DNA from: Gammaproteobacteria bacterium
Lineage (GTDB): Bacteria > Pseudomonadota > Gammaproteobacteria > Pseudomonadales > Azotimanducaceae
NCBI GenBank assembly: GCA_030430515.1
Contig: JAUIKX010000133.1
Location: forward strand, 1-9,361
Length of the DNA stretch: 9,361 nt
Direction: 5' to 3'
Below, piece after piece: positions 1 to 6,493 of this stretch. The notes beneath the pieces were generated by a model. The model searched no databases. It had not been told where the DNA came from and was given only the letters and a program-made list of their open reading frames with translations. The position numbers were made by a program, and so were the translations under genes. The first letter of the stretch is position 1; every line of letters starts with the position of its first letter.

Positions 1-2328
1 CTGATCGTCGCAAGTGTCCGTCACATACAGGTTGCCTTCGGAATCCACTTCCATGGCGAATCCCGTCCAGCTACTCGTATGATTGCCAGCGTTACACAGG
101 AAGGGCTGACCGCCGTTCATCACACCAAGATACTTCGCACCCATCTCGGCGGGAACGTAAGACTGCGGTTCAGGATCCGCGAGATCCCCACGCACGTCGA
201 ACACATAGACCCGCGTGCGCTCCGTGACGAACAGCAGACCGTTGTCGCTGTCCACCCGTGCATAGGACAGCTGTCTACCGTTGAACGGAATATTGCTGTC
301 GTCGAGGCCGCGCGCCGCATTGACGCGGCTCGTGCGATCCACCCGCCAGCGGTCGCCGCCACTCTCGCTGGCGCTCAGGTCATTTTCGAGATCAGCACGA
401 AACTGAGCCAGCGAAAGAGACTCGCCGGTGCGGCTCGGCACGTAGAGATAGCCGTCATCATCCATGACGAACGTATCGGACAGGCTGACATAGTCGATCT
501 GTCCCTGGTACGCATTGTCCCGCGACCACTTGGAGATGCGCTTGGACGTTTCCGGCCCATGCCCGCTGCATTCCCAGTAGTCGTCGAGCAGATAGTAGTC
601 ACCGCTATCGAGCACATGGATGAAGCGCGGTTGATAGACCCAGTCGACGCGTATTTCAGAGTTGCTGGGCGGGCCGCAGACGTTCTCGTTCAACCAGCCG
701 CTGCGCGAGCTGGCCGTGTAGAACTCCGGTCCGTACGGCCCTTCCGGCGTCGTGCGGAAATCTTCGATGAAAAACGGCAGCAACGGTGCGACGAACTCAC
801 CACCCGTCGGCCTGCTTTGCAAGCGGATCGACAGCGGATCAGCCACCCCATCGAGCACGTCGTTGTCGACCCCGCGCAGCACAATGTCCACGGGTTGCGA
901 CGTCAGTGTCTGCACCTGAACGTCGCCCACTGCAGGTGCAGTGTTCGTACCGGCTTCCTTTACCGTGATGAGTTGCTCGCCAGTGGTCTCGTTACCTGAC
1001 GCGTCGCGCGTTCGCCACGTCACCGGCGTGCGGCTGCCGATGGGGAATATCGCAGGCACGTCGTTGAACACCTGCGGCGAGGGGTCGGCCAGATCCACTA
1101 CCCGGGGCATGCCGAGGGCGACGGACGCCGAATCCACGCCGTCCTCGCCCGGGTCGATTTCGATGACACGGCCTGGGGGCGTAACCATGATCGGCCCCTG
1201 GGTATCGCGCACGATGATGTCCTGGAAAGCGAGCACGGTATTTACCCCGCCGCCTTCCACTGGGCCAAGATCACGGGCTGTCCAGGTCACCCGGTTCGTG
1301 CCGATGGGGAGCAGATCGGGTATGTCGTTGGCAAGCGATGCATAGCGATCGCACGGGTCCTCAGCCGTGACGGGGGTCGGCAGCACAGCCGGGATGCGGG
1401 CGCGCAGAATGCCGCCGAAGTCCATGGCCTCGAGCGTGATGGTGGGCAGCTGTACGTTTGCCGGTTGCGCCGCATCGCCATAGCGAATGACCGGCGGGCG
1501 CAGGTCGTAGACGGTGAGCACCTGTTCATGCTGTTTGCCCGCTGTATCGATCGTGAGGAAATCGATCACGTTGGCGGTTGTTTCGTACCTGCTGCCGGCG
1601 TAGAAAACGGTTTTCGGCAGCAGCTGCAGATCCTTTGCCAGGAACACCAGCGCGTTCTGAAACTTTTTCAGACCGGCACGAGCAGCACTGGCATTCCCAC
1701 TGGCAGCCGCCGGCAGCGTGCCTGGCACCTTGAGCTTGCTGGTGACGCCGGTGTACAGCAGTGCCGCCGGAATGGCCAGATCGGCGACCAGATTGAGCTG
1801 GGTATCAGCGTGCCACTGAAAGGAATGCCTACCGGCAGGTATCTGATAGGTCCGCGCCTGCTCGTCAGCTGCGATCAACGGGCTTCGAACGCTGAGATTG
1901 ACCGAGGTGTCCCAGTGGTAGAGTTCGGGCGTTCCCAGCACACCCCAATCTCCCGGCACCGCGTCGATATCGAGGCCATAGATATTCGTGTAGGCAAACT
2001 CGCTCTGCGGCAGGCGCAGGCGCAGCGTGCACTGGTCGGCGGAATCCGGATCGAGATCGATGTCGTCCGGTTCGATCAGGGCGGCTGGCAGATTTTTCAA
2101 AGCCAGACCCGTAGAAAACGCCACGACTTCAGCAGCCACCCCAGTCAACGGATCTACCGCGAAAGCCGCTGTCGTTGCGGCGCTGACGTTTGCGCCTCCT
2201 AACGCACCAAGCGCGACAGCTTGCAGGTCTTCCTCTTCATGATGGTCGGCCCAACTCATCGGCACGATGGCCAGAAAAGCCAGCAGGAAGAAACGGGCGA
2301 TTCGTTCGTTGTCTTTTGTCTCTGTCAT
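1..2328 (-). CDS. Secreted HYR/Ig-like and NHL beta-propeller protein (partial, 3' end outside window)
   Basis: Open from ATG 2328 to the window edge, 776 codons, no stop. A hydrophobic stretch at residues 12-26 (FFLLAFLAIVPMSWA) preceded by R10 and R12 looks like a signal peptide, so the protein is probably exported. Residues 277-374 and 374-457 read as two tandem HYR-like modules, each with the signature P-x-G-x(3,4)-VTW-x-x-RD (PIGTNRVTWTARD, then PIGSRTPVTWRTRDASGN). Residues 465-513 resemble a cadherin/bacterial Ig module (DIVLRGVDND...RPTGGEF). From about 517 on, repeated NHL-type blades appear (VMDDDGYLYVPSRTG, MEVDSEGNLYVTDT), so a beta-propeller continues beyond the edge. These folds usually mediate adhesion or protein and glycan binding; no catalytic motif is visible and the function is unknown. 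An in-frame TAG at 2364-2366, inside the CGTCTAG element, and no start codon between it and ATG 2328 fix the start; its Shine-Dalgarno is poor. It is divergent from the kinase gene and preceded by the putative ECF promoter at 2365-2396. The antisense frames are shadows. Confidence 0.85.
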   Translation of the reverse strand, partial: MTETKDNERIARFFLLAFLAIVPMSWADHHEEEDLQAVALGALGGANVSAATTAAFAVDPLTGVAAEVVAFSTGLALKNLPAALIEPDDIDLDPDSADQCTLRLRLPQSEFAYTNIYGLDIDAVPGDWGVLGTPELYHWDTSVNLSVRSPLIAADEQARTYQIPAGRHSFQWHADTQLNLVADLAIPAALLYTGVTSKLKVPGTLPAAASGNASAARAGLKKFQNALVFLAKDLQLLPKTVFYAGSRYETTANVIDFLTIDTAGKQHEQVLTVYDLRPPVIRYGDAAQPANVQLPTITLEAMDFGGILRARIPAVLPTPVTAEDPCDRYASLANDIPDLLPIGTNRVTWTARDLGPVEGGGVNTVLAFQDIIVRDTQGPIMVTPPGRVIEIDPGEDGVDSASVALGMPRVVDLADPSPQVFNDVPAIFPIGSRTPVTWRTRDASGNETTGEQLITVKEAGTNTAPAVGDVQVQTLTSQPVDIVLRGVDNDVLDGVADPLSIRLQSRPTGGEFVAPLLPFFIEDFRTTPEGPYGPEFYTASSRSGWLNENVCGPPSNSEIRVDWVYQPRFIHVLDSGDYYLLDDYWECSGHGPETSKRISKWSRDNAYQGQIDYVSLSDTFVMDDDGYLYVPSRTGESLSLAQFRADLENDLSASESGGDRWRVDRTSRVNAARGLDDSNIPFNGRQLSYARVDSDNGLLFVTERTRVYVFDVRGDLADPEPQSYVPAEMGAKYLGVMNGGQPFLCNAGNHTSSWTGFAMEVDSEGNLYVTDTCDDQ

Positions 2329-2364
2329 ATGGCGATAACCGCACGGGATCCATGTCTCATACTC

Positions 2365-2396
2365 CTAGACGTGATTTGCGCGGCAAAACGCTAACG
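2365..2396 (-). promoter_or_regulatory. Putative ECF-type promoter, copy A, of the HYR/NHL gene
   Basis: On the minus strand this reads CGTTAGC (2396-2390), an 18-nt spacer, then CGTCTAG (2371-2365), ending 36 nt before the start codon at 2328. The same two 7-mers with the same 18-nt spacing occur upstream of the small secreted-protein gene (5685-5716). CGTC/GTCTA fits ECF -10 elements and the spacing suits an ECF -35/-10 pair, but CGTTAGC is not the common GGAAC-type -35. Assignment to the neighbouring sigma factor is inference. Confidence 0.6.
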
Positions 2397-2417
2397 GTTT
2401 ATCGTGCCCTCTCATAA

Positions 2418-2423
2418 AGGGAG
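2418..2423 (+). promoter_or_regulatory. Ribosome binding site of the kinase gene
   Basis: AGGGAG lies 12 nt before ATG 2436. The spacer is a little long, but this is the only purine-rich Shine-Dalgarno match nearby and it supports that start. The rest of the 107-bp divergent region (2329-2435) contains the minus-strand ECF-like element but no convincing plus-strand promoter. Confidence 0.5.
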
Positions 2424-2435
2424 AGAACACTCAGC

Positions 2436-5126
2436 ATGGATTCGTCCGACTGGGAGAAGCTGCAGCGGGTTTTTCATGCAGCCCTCGCACTACCGGAGAA
2501 CGAACGCGAGGCGTACATCAGTACCCAGACTCTGAGTGAAGCGCTTGCAGGCGAAGTGCGCGCCATGCTGGCTGCCCAGAGCCGCCCCGACCCGGTAATC
2601 GGCGTCGTTGACGAAATCGCCGCGGATACGCAGATCGGCAGCTACCGCGTCATCGAGGCCATTGGCGAAGGCGGCATGGGCTCGGTTTACCTCGCCGAGC
2701 GGGCAGATGGCGCGTTCGAAAAACAAGTCGCGATCAAAGTGCTGAGCCAGGGCATGAACCGCGCATCCATGGTGCAGCGTTTCGAGCAGGAGCGCGCGAT
2801 TCTCGCCCGATTGAGCCATCCGAACATCGCCGGGGTGCTCGACGGCGGCATGACCGAAGATGGGCGACCTTACGTCGTGATGGAATACATTCAGGGCTCA
2901 CCGATCACTCAGTACTGCGACGAGAGATCCCTGAATCTTCGCGAGCGGCTGCGCCTTTTCCAGCAGGTATGCGATGCGGTGCAGTACGCCCACCAGTCGC
3001 TTGTCGTGCACCGGGATCTGAAACCGACGAATATTTTCGTGACCGAAGAAGGCACACCGAAGCTCCTCGATTTCGGCATCGCGAAGCTGCTGGAAGACGA
3101 CGATCCGCTGCATACACAGACCGGCCTGATGCTGGCCACTCCGGCCTACGCCGCGCCCGAACAGCTGACCGGCGGCAACATTACCACCATGACCGACGTG
3201 TACGCGCTCGGCGTGCTGCTCTATGAGCTCCTGACCGGAAGGCGGCCTTTCGAGCCAAGGCGCACGCCTGAAGAATACTGGTCCATGATTCTGAACACCG
3301 AGCCGCTCAAACCCTCAACCGCGGTAACCCAGCAACCCATGCCGGAAACCGAGCGCACGACGACATCTGACGGCGAGACGGCTTCGGTGGCCAACGCCCG
3401 AGGCACCCAGATCACCCGCTTGCGTTCGCAACTACGGGGTGACCTCGACAACATCTGCATCATGGCCATCATGCGCGAGCCCGGGCTGCGCTATGCGACG
3501 GCCGCCGCGCTCGGTGAGGACATCTCCCGCCACCTGGAGGGCAAGCCCGTTCAGGCCCGGGCGCAGAGCTTTGCCTACAGAGCAAAGAAGTTTTACGCCA
3601 GAAACCGTGCCAGCGTCGTGCTGTCATCGCTGGCCATTGCGCTCCTCGCAGGGTTCGCGATCTACCACACGAACCGCATTGCCAAAGAACGTGACCTCGC
3701 CATCGAAGAGCGGCAGAAAACCGAGGAGGTCGTGCAGTTCGTAACAGGACTTTTCGAGGCGGCGGACCCCGGGCAGGCCAGAGGTGCAGAAACCACCGCC
3801 AGACAGCTGCTCGACGCAGGTCTGAGGCAGATTGAAACGCAGATGCTGGACCGCCCTGCCGTGCAGGCCTCCTTGAAACAGGTGCTGGGCCGGGTGTACT
3901 ACGAGATCGGCCTGCAGGAAGAAGCGCAGCGACTGCTGGAAGAAGCACTTCGAACCAACAACACCCTCTACGGAGAGAACCACGCGGAGACCGCCCGAAC
4001 ATGGTTCATGCTAGGCAACGTGCACCAGACAGTGGGCAATTTCGATGAAGCTCATGAGTCTTTCGAAAACGCTCTGCGCATTCAGCGCGCCATCCACGAC
4101 GACCTGCACAGCGATGTGGTCGAGACGATCGGCGCGCAGGGATTTCTGGAGGAAACCATCGGCAACTATGCCAACGCAGAAACGCGCTACAACAGCGCGC
4201 TCGATGCAGCGCGGAAGCTCGCGGGCGGCGACGAAACCCTGCTGGTCGCGCAGCAGCTGGCGAAGCTGGGCGGGCTGAGCCTGCTTCAGGATCGGCTGGA
4301 GAAGAGCGAACAGCTTATGCGCAACGCCCTGGAAGTACAGGAACGTCTGTACGGTGGAGCGCATCCGGAATCCGATGAAACCAAGCGTCAGCTCGCGGAA
4401 GTGCTGACCAAGCTGAAGAAACACGATGAGGCTGAGCAGTTGTTCAAGGAACTCATCGACAGCCGGACCCGGATGCTCGGCGAGGATCACTACGAAACCG
4501 GTGCTGCCTGGAACAGCTTCGGTCACTTGCTCGTGGCGAAAGGCGACCTGCAGGCCGGCGTCGAGGCTTATCAGAAGATGCTGACCATAACCGAGCGGGC
4601 CTACGGCGATACCCATCCCTCGCTTGCCGCCGGTTACCACAACATCGCCACGCTGCAGCGCGACCTGGACAACCTGCCCGGAGCCGTTGAAGGCTTCAAA
4701 CGCAGCCTGAAGATGATGGACTCCGTGGGCATGGCCGATGACCACCCCAATCGCGCTTACCCGCTTGCCGGGCTCGGCAGAGTGCTGCTGCTGCAGCGCA
4801 ACTTCATCGAAGCCGCACAGGTGATCGAGCGGGCCCTGGAGATCCGCAGAGCGGTACTGGATGAAGGCCATGTGCTCATCGCCGAGCTGCTGGGCGACAT
4901 CGGCGCGATCTACACCGAGCTCGGCCGTTTTGACGAAGCGGAACCGGCGCTCCTGGCCTCGTACAACCACTTCTTTGAACGATACGGCCTGGACGACTCG
5001 CGAACCGGTCTCATGGCGGGCCGACTCGTGCGCCACTACGATCTGACCGACCGAAGTGAACTGGCCGAACCATATCTCGAGCAGGCGCCGGCTCAAAACG
5101 ACGAACGCATGTTGCAGTACTACTAG
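2436..5126 (+). CDS. Transmembrane Ser/Thr protein kinase with C-terminal TPR sensor domain
   Basis: An 896-residue Pkn/Hanks-type kinase. Residues 1-60 form the helical N-terminus (WEKLQRVFHAALALP) usual for kinases paired with ECF sigma factors. The kinase domain spans about 70-370 with every key element: glycine loop GEGGMGSVY (77-85), VAIK with Lys101, C-helix Glu119, HRDLKPTN (192-199, catalytic Asp194), DFG (212-214) and APE (240-242). It should therefore be active. A Ser/Thr-rich insert (about 294-328) near the end of the domain could carry autophosphorylation sites. A single membrane helix lies at 393-410, then a charged helix (about 411-435), then nine to ten roughly 42-residue TPRs of kinesin-light-chain type from about 484 to 890 (LYGENHAETA, AYGDTHPSLAA). 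The expected topology is a cytoplasmic kinase with TPRs in the periplasm, suited to sensing an envelope signal. The next gene, an ECF sigma factor, begins 3 bp after the stop and is the likely substrate (inference from the PknT/EcfP precedent). Confidence 0.93.
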   Translation: MDSSDWEKLQRVFHAALALPENEREAYISTQTLSEALAGEVRAMLAAQSRPDPVIGVVDEIAADTQIGSYRVIEAIGEGGMGSVYLAERADGAFEKQVAIKVLSQGMNRASMVQRFEQERAILARLSHPNIAGVLDGGMTEDGRPYVVMEYIQGSPITQYCDERSLNLRERLRLFQQVCDAVQYAHQSLVVHRDLKPTNIFVTEEGTPKLLDFGIAKLLEDDDPLHTQTGLMLATPAYAAPEQLTGGNITTMTDVYALGVLLYELLTGRRPFEPRRTPEEYWSMILNTEPLKPSTAVTQQPMPETERTTTSDGETASVANARGTQITRLRSQLRGDLDNICIMAIMREPGLRYATAAALGEDISRHLEGKPVQARAQSFAYRAKKFYARNRASVVLSSLAIALLAGFAIYHTNRIAKERDLAIEERQKTEEVVQFVTGLFEAADPGQARGAETTARQLLDAGLRQIETQMLDRPAVQASLKQVLGRVYYEIGLQEEAQRLLEEALRTNNTLYGENHAETARTWFMLGNVHQTVGNFDEAHESFENALRIQRAIHDDLHSDVVETIGAQGFLEETIGNYANAETRYNSALDAARKLAGGDETLLVAQQLAKLGGLSLLQDRLEKSEQLMRNALEVQERLYGGAHPESDETKRQLAEVLTKLKKHDEAEQLFKELIDSRTRMLGEDHYETGAAWNSFGHLLVAKGDLQAGVEAYQKMLTITERAYGDTHPSLAAGYHNIATLQRDLDNLPGAVEGFKRSLKMMDSVGMADDHPNRAYPLAGLGRVLLLQRNFIEAAQVIERALEIRRAVLDEGHVLIAELLGDIGAIYTELGRFDEAEPALLASYNHFFERYGLDDSRTGLMAGRLVRHYDLTDRSELAEPYLEQAPAQNDERMLQYY

Positions 5127-5129
5127 AGC

Positions 5130-5690
5130 GTGGCAAATCAGATGGAAACAGAAGTAACCGAACTCCTCGAGTCCTGGCGCAATGGTGATGAGCAGGCCTC
5201 CCAGGCGCTCTGGCCGCTGCTGCAGAGCGAACTGAAAAACCTCGCCCGGAGCCACCTCAGCGGCCAGCGGCCTGGGCACACGCTGCAGGCTACGGCACTG
5301 GTCAACGAAGCGTTCATCAAGCTGGTGAATGCAGACTTCAGAGGCGCGTCGCGAAAGCAGTTTCTGGCGTTGGCCTCAAAAGCCATGCGCAGCATTCTGG
5401 TGGATCATGCGCGCAGCCAGAAGCGTGCCAAACGAGGCGGTGAAGCCATCCACCTGACCCTGACAGAGGTCGCCTCAGCAAACGCAGACGCTGACGAAAT
5501 CCTGCTGGTCGACGAACTGCTGAGCCGTTTGAGCGAAATCGACGAACGCATGGGGCGCATCGTCGAGCTGAAGGTTTTCGGCGGGCTCACCTATGACGAG
5601 ATCGCCTCGCTGATGGACATATCCTCCGCAACCGTGCGCGCCGACATGAAATTCGGCCTGACCTGGCTGAAAAAAGAGCTCGATCGTTAG
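5130..5690 (+). CDS. ECF sigma factor of the Sigma70_ECF (PF07638) / ECF43-like type
   Basis: A 186-residue alternative sigma factor matching the Sigma70_ECF/TIGR02999 family: VTELLESWRNGDEQA at 9-23, GHTLQATALVNEAF at 49-62 (region 2), and a region 4 helix-turn-helix at about 153-184 (LTYDEIASLMDISSATVRAD). It would direct RNA polymerase to a dedicated promoter set. The region 2.2 position that is acidic in classical ECF factors (DAED type, before L-V-x-E) reads Q53-A-T55-A, so the usual contact with the beta-prime coiled coil lacks charge; Thr51 and Thr55 are candidate phosphosites. In the ECF43 group, phosphorylation by a linked kinase supplies this charge. No anti-sigma gene is adjacent, and the kinase lies 3 bp upstream. 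The start is uncertain: GTG 5130 or ATG 5142 (182 residues), which better matches the family N-terminus; neither has a strong ribosome binding site, suggesting translational coupling to the kinase. Confidence 0.92.
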   Translation: MANQMETEVTELLESWRNGDEQASQALWPLLQSELKNLARSHLSGQRPGHTLQATALVNEAFIKLVNADFRGASRKQFLALASKAMRSILVDHARSQKRAKRGGEAIHLTLTEVASANADADEILLVDELLSRLSEIDERMGRIVELKVFGGLTYDEIASLMDISSATVRADMKFGLTWLKKELDR

Positions 5691-5716
5691 CAGGTTGGGC
5701 CGCCGATGACGTCTAG
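5685..5716 (+). promoter_or_regulatory. Putative ECF-type promoter, copy B, of the small secreted-protein gene
   Basis: CGTTAGC (5685-5691), an 18-nt spacer, then CGTCTAG (5710-5716), ending 32 nt before GTG 5749. Both 7-mers and the spacing are identical to copy A at 2396-2365, and the spacers also agree at 9 of 18 positions. The -35-like half overlaps the last sense codon and stop of the sigma gene. Transcription would start near 5722-5725, giving a leader of about 25 nt that contains the GGAGG ribosome binding site. Confidence 0.6.
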
Positions 5717-5750
5717 TGAAGTAACACTCGTCATTGGAGGCATTAGACGT
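5706..5750 (+). repeat. Two mutually exclusive inverted repeats in the leader of the small secreted-protein gene
   Basis: Hairpin 1 pairs ATGACG (5706-5711) with CGTCAT (5729-5734) and AGTG (5715-5718) with CACT (5725-5728), with a TCT bulge and AAGTAA loop. Hairpin 2 pairs ACGTCTAGTG (5709-5718) with CATTAGACGT (5741-5750), ten base pairs with one G-U, enclosing the Shine-Dalgarno in the loop and pairing the first two bases of the GTG start. The two share the left arm and cannot form together. No U-tract follows, so this is not an intrinsic terminator. Confidence 0.4.
5736..5740 (+). promoter_or_regulatory. Ribosome binding site fixing the GTG 5749 start
   Basis: A perfect GGAGG with an 8-nt spacer to GTG 5749. 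It decides the start in favour of GTG 5749 over the in-frame TTG 5734, which overlaps the start of the Shine-Dalgarno itself. Confidence 0.8.
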
Positions 5751-6111
5751 GAAAAAACGATTGGCTGCAGCCCTGCTGCTCGCGCCGGCCCTGGCCACGG
5801 CAGACGTGGCACGGCTGGAAGCATATGTAACCAGAACGCAAATCTCTGACGCAGGGCGCTGGGGCGGCTGCATGGCCATGCTGGACCGTGAGGTTGCAGA
5901 AACCGGGCTCGATTGCCCACTACGCTGGGTGTCCTTCAGCTGCACCGGCGACTTCACCTCGCAGAATACGGCTTACCGGATGATGGAAACTGCGCAGATC
6001 GCTCAGTTGAGCAATCAGTTCGTAAGCCTGTATGTCGACGACAGCAAAAAACACAACGGGATCTGCTATGCCAACAGAATCGTCAGCCCTGGGTTCGGAA
6101 GTCCGCGGTAG
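5749..6111 (+). CDS. Small secreted four-cysteine protein, function unknown
   Basis: A 120-residue protein starting at GTG (MKKRLAAALLLAPALATADV), a textbook Sec signal peptide with probable cleavage near ATA-DV at about 18-19. The mature part of about 100 residues holds four cysteines (41, 56, 65, 106), enough for two disulfides after export. Prominent segments are RWGGCMAML (37-45), LDCPLRWVSFSCTGDF (54-69) and the polar YVDDSKKHNGICYANR (95-110). I do not recognise a named family, but the dense Gly/Cys/Trp pattern looks like a conserved fold rather than a random frame. It lies 58 bp after the sigma gene with its own ribosome binding site and the putative ECF promoter, so it is probably both part of the kinase/sigma locus and a target of the sigma factor. 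Its role, such as an envelope effector or a ligand of the kinase's TPR domain, is open. Confidence 0.8.
   Translation: MKKRLAAALLLAPALATADVARLEAYVTRTQISDAGRWGGCMAMLDREVAETGLDCPLRWVSFSCTGDFTSQNTAYRMMETAQIAQLSNQFVSLYVDDSKKHNGICYANRIVSPGFGSPR
6058..6061 (+). promoter_or_regulatory. Ribosome binding site favouring the ATG 6068 start
   Basis: GGGA lies 6 nt before ATG 6068, within the 3' part of the upstream gene. The in-frame ATG at 6032 lacks such a site and would add 12 polar residues before the hydrophobic segment, so 6068 is preferred. Confidence 0.45.
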
Positions 6112-6493
6112 CCTGCTGGTGGCGCTCATCGGTGCGAGCGCCGCCGTTGCATATCTTGCCAGCTCCGGTCCGGAGGAAGCTCTCAACGCCATTGGGGCGG
6201 AGGAGTTACAAACCCTTCGCGCCCCTGGCTGGCATGAGCAGAGCCGCCAGATACTTGCGGCAGCCGCAAAAATGCCGGAAGTAGCGCTACGGATGGAACG
6301 GTTGAAAGATCAGCCCGAGCGCGCCGCGCCATCACCGGTAGCCACCGTCAAGGCCAGCGTCGCGGCATCCACTCGACGTTTCGGCGACAACGTTCTGCTG
6401 GACCCAGGCGCCGATGGGCTGCAACCCTTGTCCGCAAGACAAAACAAGCAGCACATCGGCGAATTTCTGGACCCGGCAATACCCGCCTACTAG
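6068..6493 (+). CDS. Small membrane-anchored or exported hypothetical protein
   Basis: A 141-residue frame starting at ATG 6068 and overlapping the preceding gene by 44 nt. Residues 13-32 (RGSLLVALIGASAAVAYLAS) are one hydrophobic segment after a short polar N-terminus, so the protein is a single-pass membrane protein or is exported with an uncleaved or atypical signal. The rest is helical and Ala/Glu/Arg-rich (EELQTLRAPGWHEQSRQIL at 45-63, PEVALRMERLKDQPE at 71-85), then a linker with an Ala/Ser/Val-rich stretch (about 88-100) and a polar tail ending FLDPAIPAY. Codon third positions are GC-biased along its length, which supports real coding. No family is recognised. The overlap suggests co-transcription and coupling with the four-cysteine protein. 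Its TAG stop lies inside the CTAG shared with the convergent acyl-CoA ligase gene. Alternative starts are ATG 6032 and GTG 6119. Confidence 0.65.
   Translation: MPTESSALGSEVRGSLLVALIGASAAVAYLASSGPEEALNAIGAEELQTLRAPGWHEQSRQILAAAAKMPEVALRMERLKDQPERAAPSPVATVKASVAASTRRFGDNVLLDPGADGLQPLSARQNKQHIGEFLDPAIPAY
6490..6493. other. Shared CTAG palindrome serving as stop codon for two convergent genes
   Basis: The plus-strand hypothetical gene ends with TAG at 6491-6493 and the minus-strand ligase gene ends with TAG at 6492-6490. Both stops lie in one CTAG, so the genes overlap tail to tail with no intergenic DNA and no room for a terminator between them. Confidence 0.85.

Noticed and set aside
79..2202. 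Plus-strand open frames at 79-999 (306 aa) and 1465-2202 (245 aa)
   Set aside because: They lie antisense to the uninterrupted 776-codon minus-strand frame, whose translation has a signal peptide and recognisable HYR/NHL motifs; the plus-strand translations show no domain logic.
2376..2403. Possible sigma-70 promoter TTGCGC-N16-TTTATC for the kinase gene
   Set aside because: The -10 match is poor (about 3 of 6) and the stretch already contains the better-supported minus-strand element; not enough to call.
4011..5279. Minus-strand open frame of 422 aa
   Set aside because: Antisense to the TPR part of the kinase and the start of the sigma gene. GC-rich coding DNA often leaves such antisense frames open, and the protein has no recognisable motif.
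5706..5734. Hairpin after the sigma gene as an intrinsic terminator
   Set aside because: Short bulged stem with no following T-tract; it leads directly into a ribosome binding site.
5721..5748. GTAACA followed by TTAGACG as an alternative ECF promoter
   Set aside because: The -10 half would overlap the start codon of the small secreted protein, leaving no leader for the GGAGG site.
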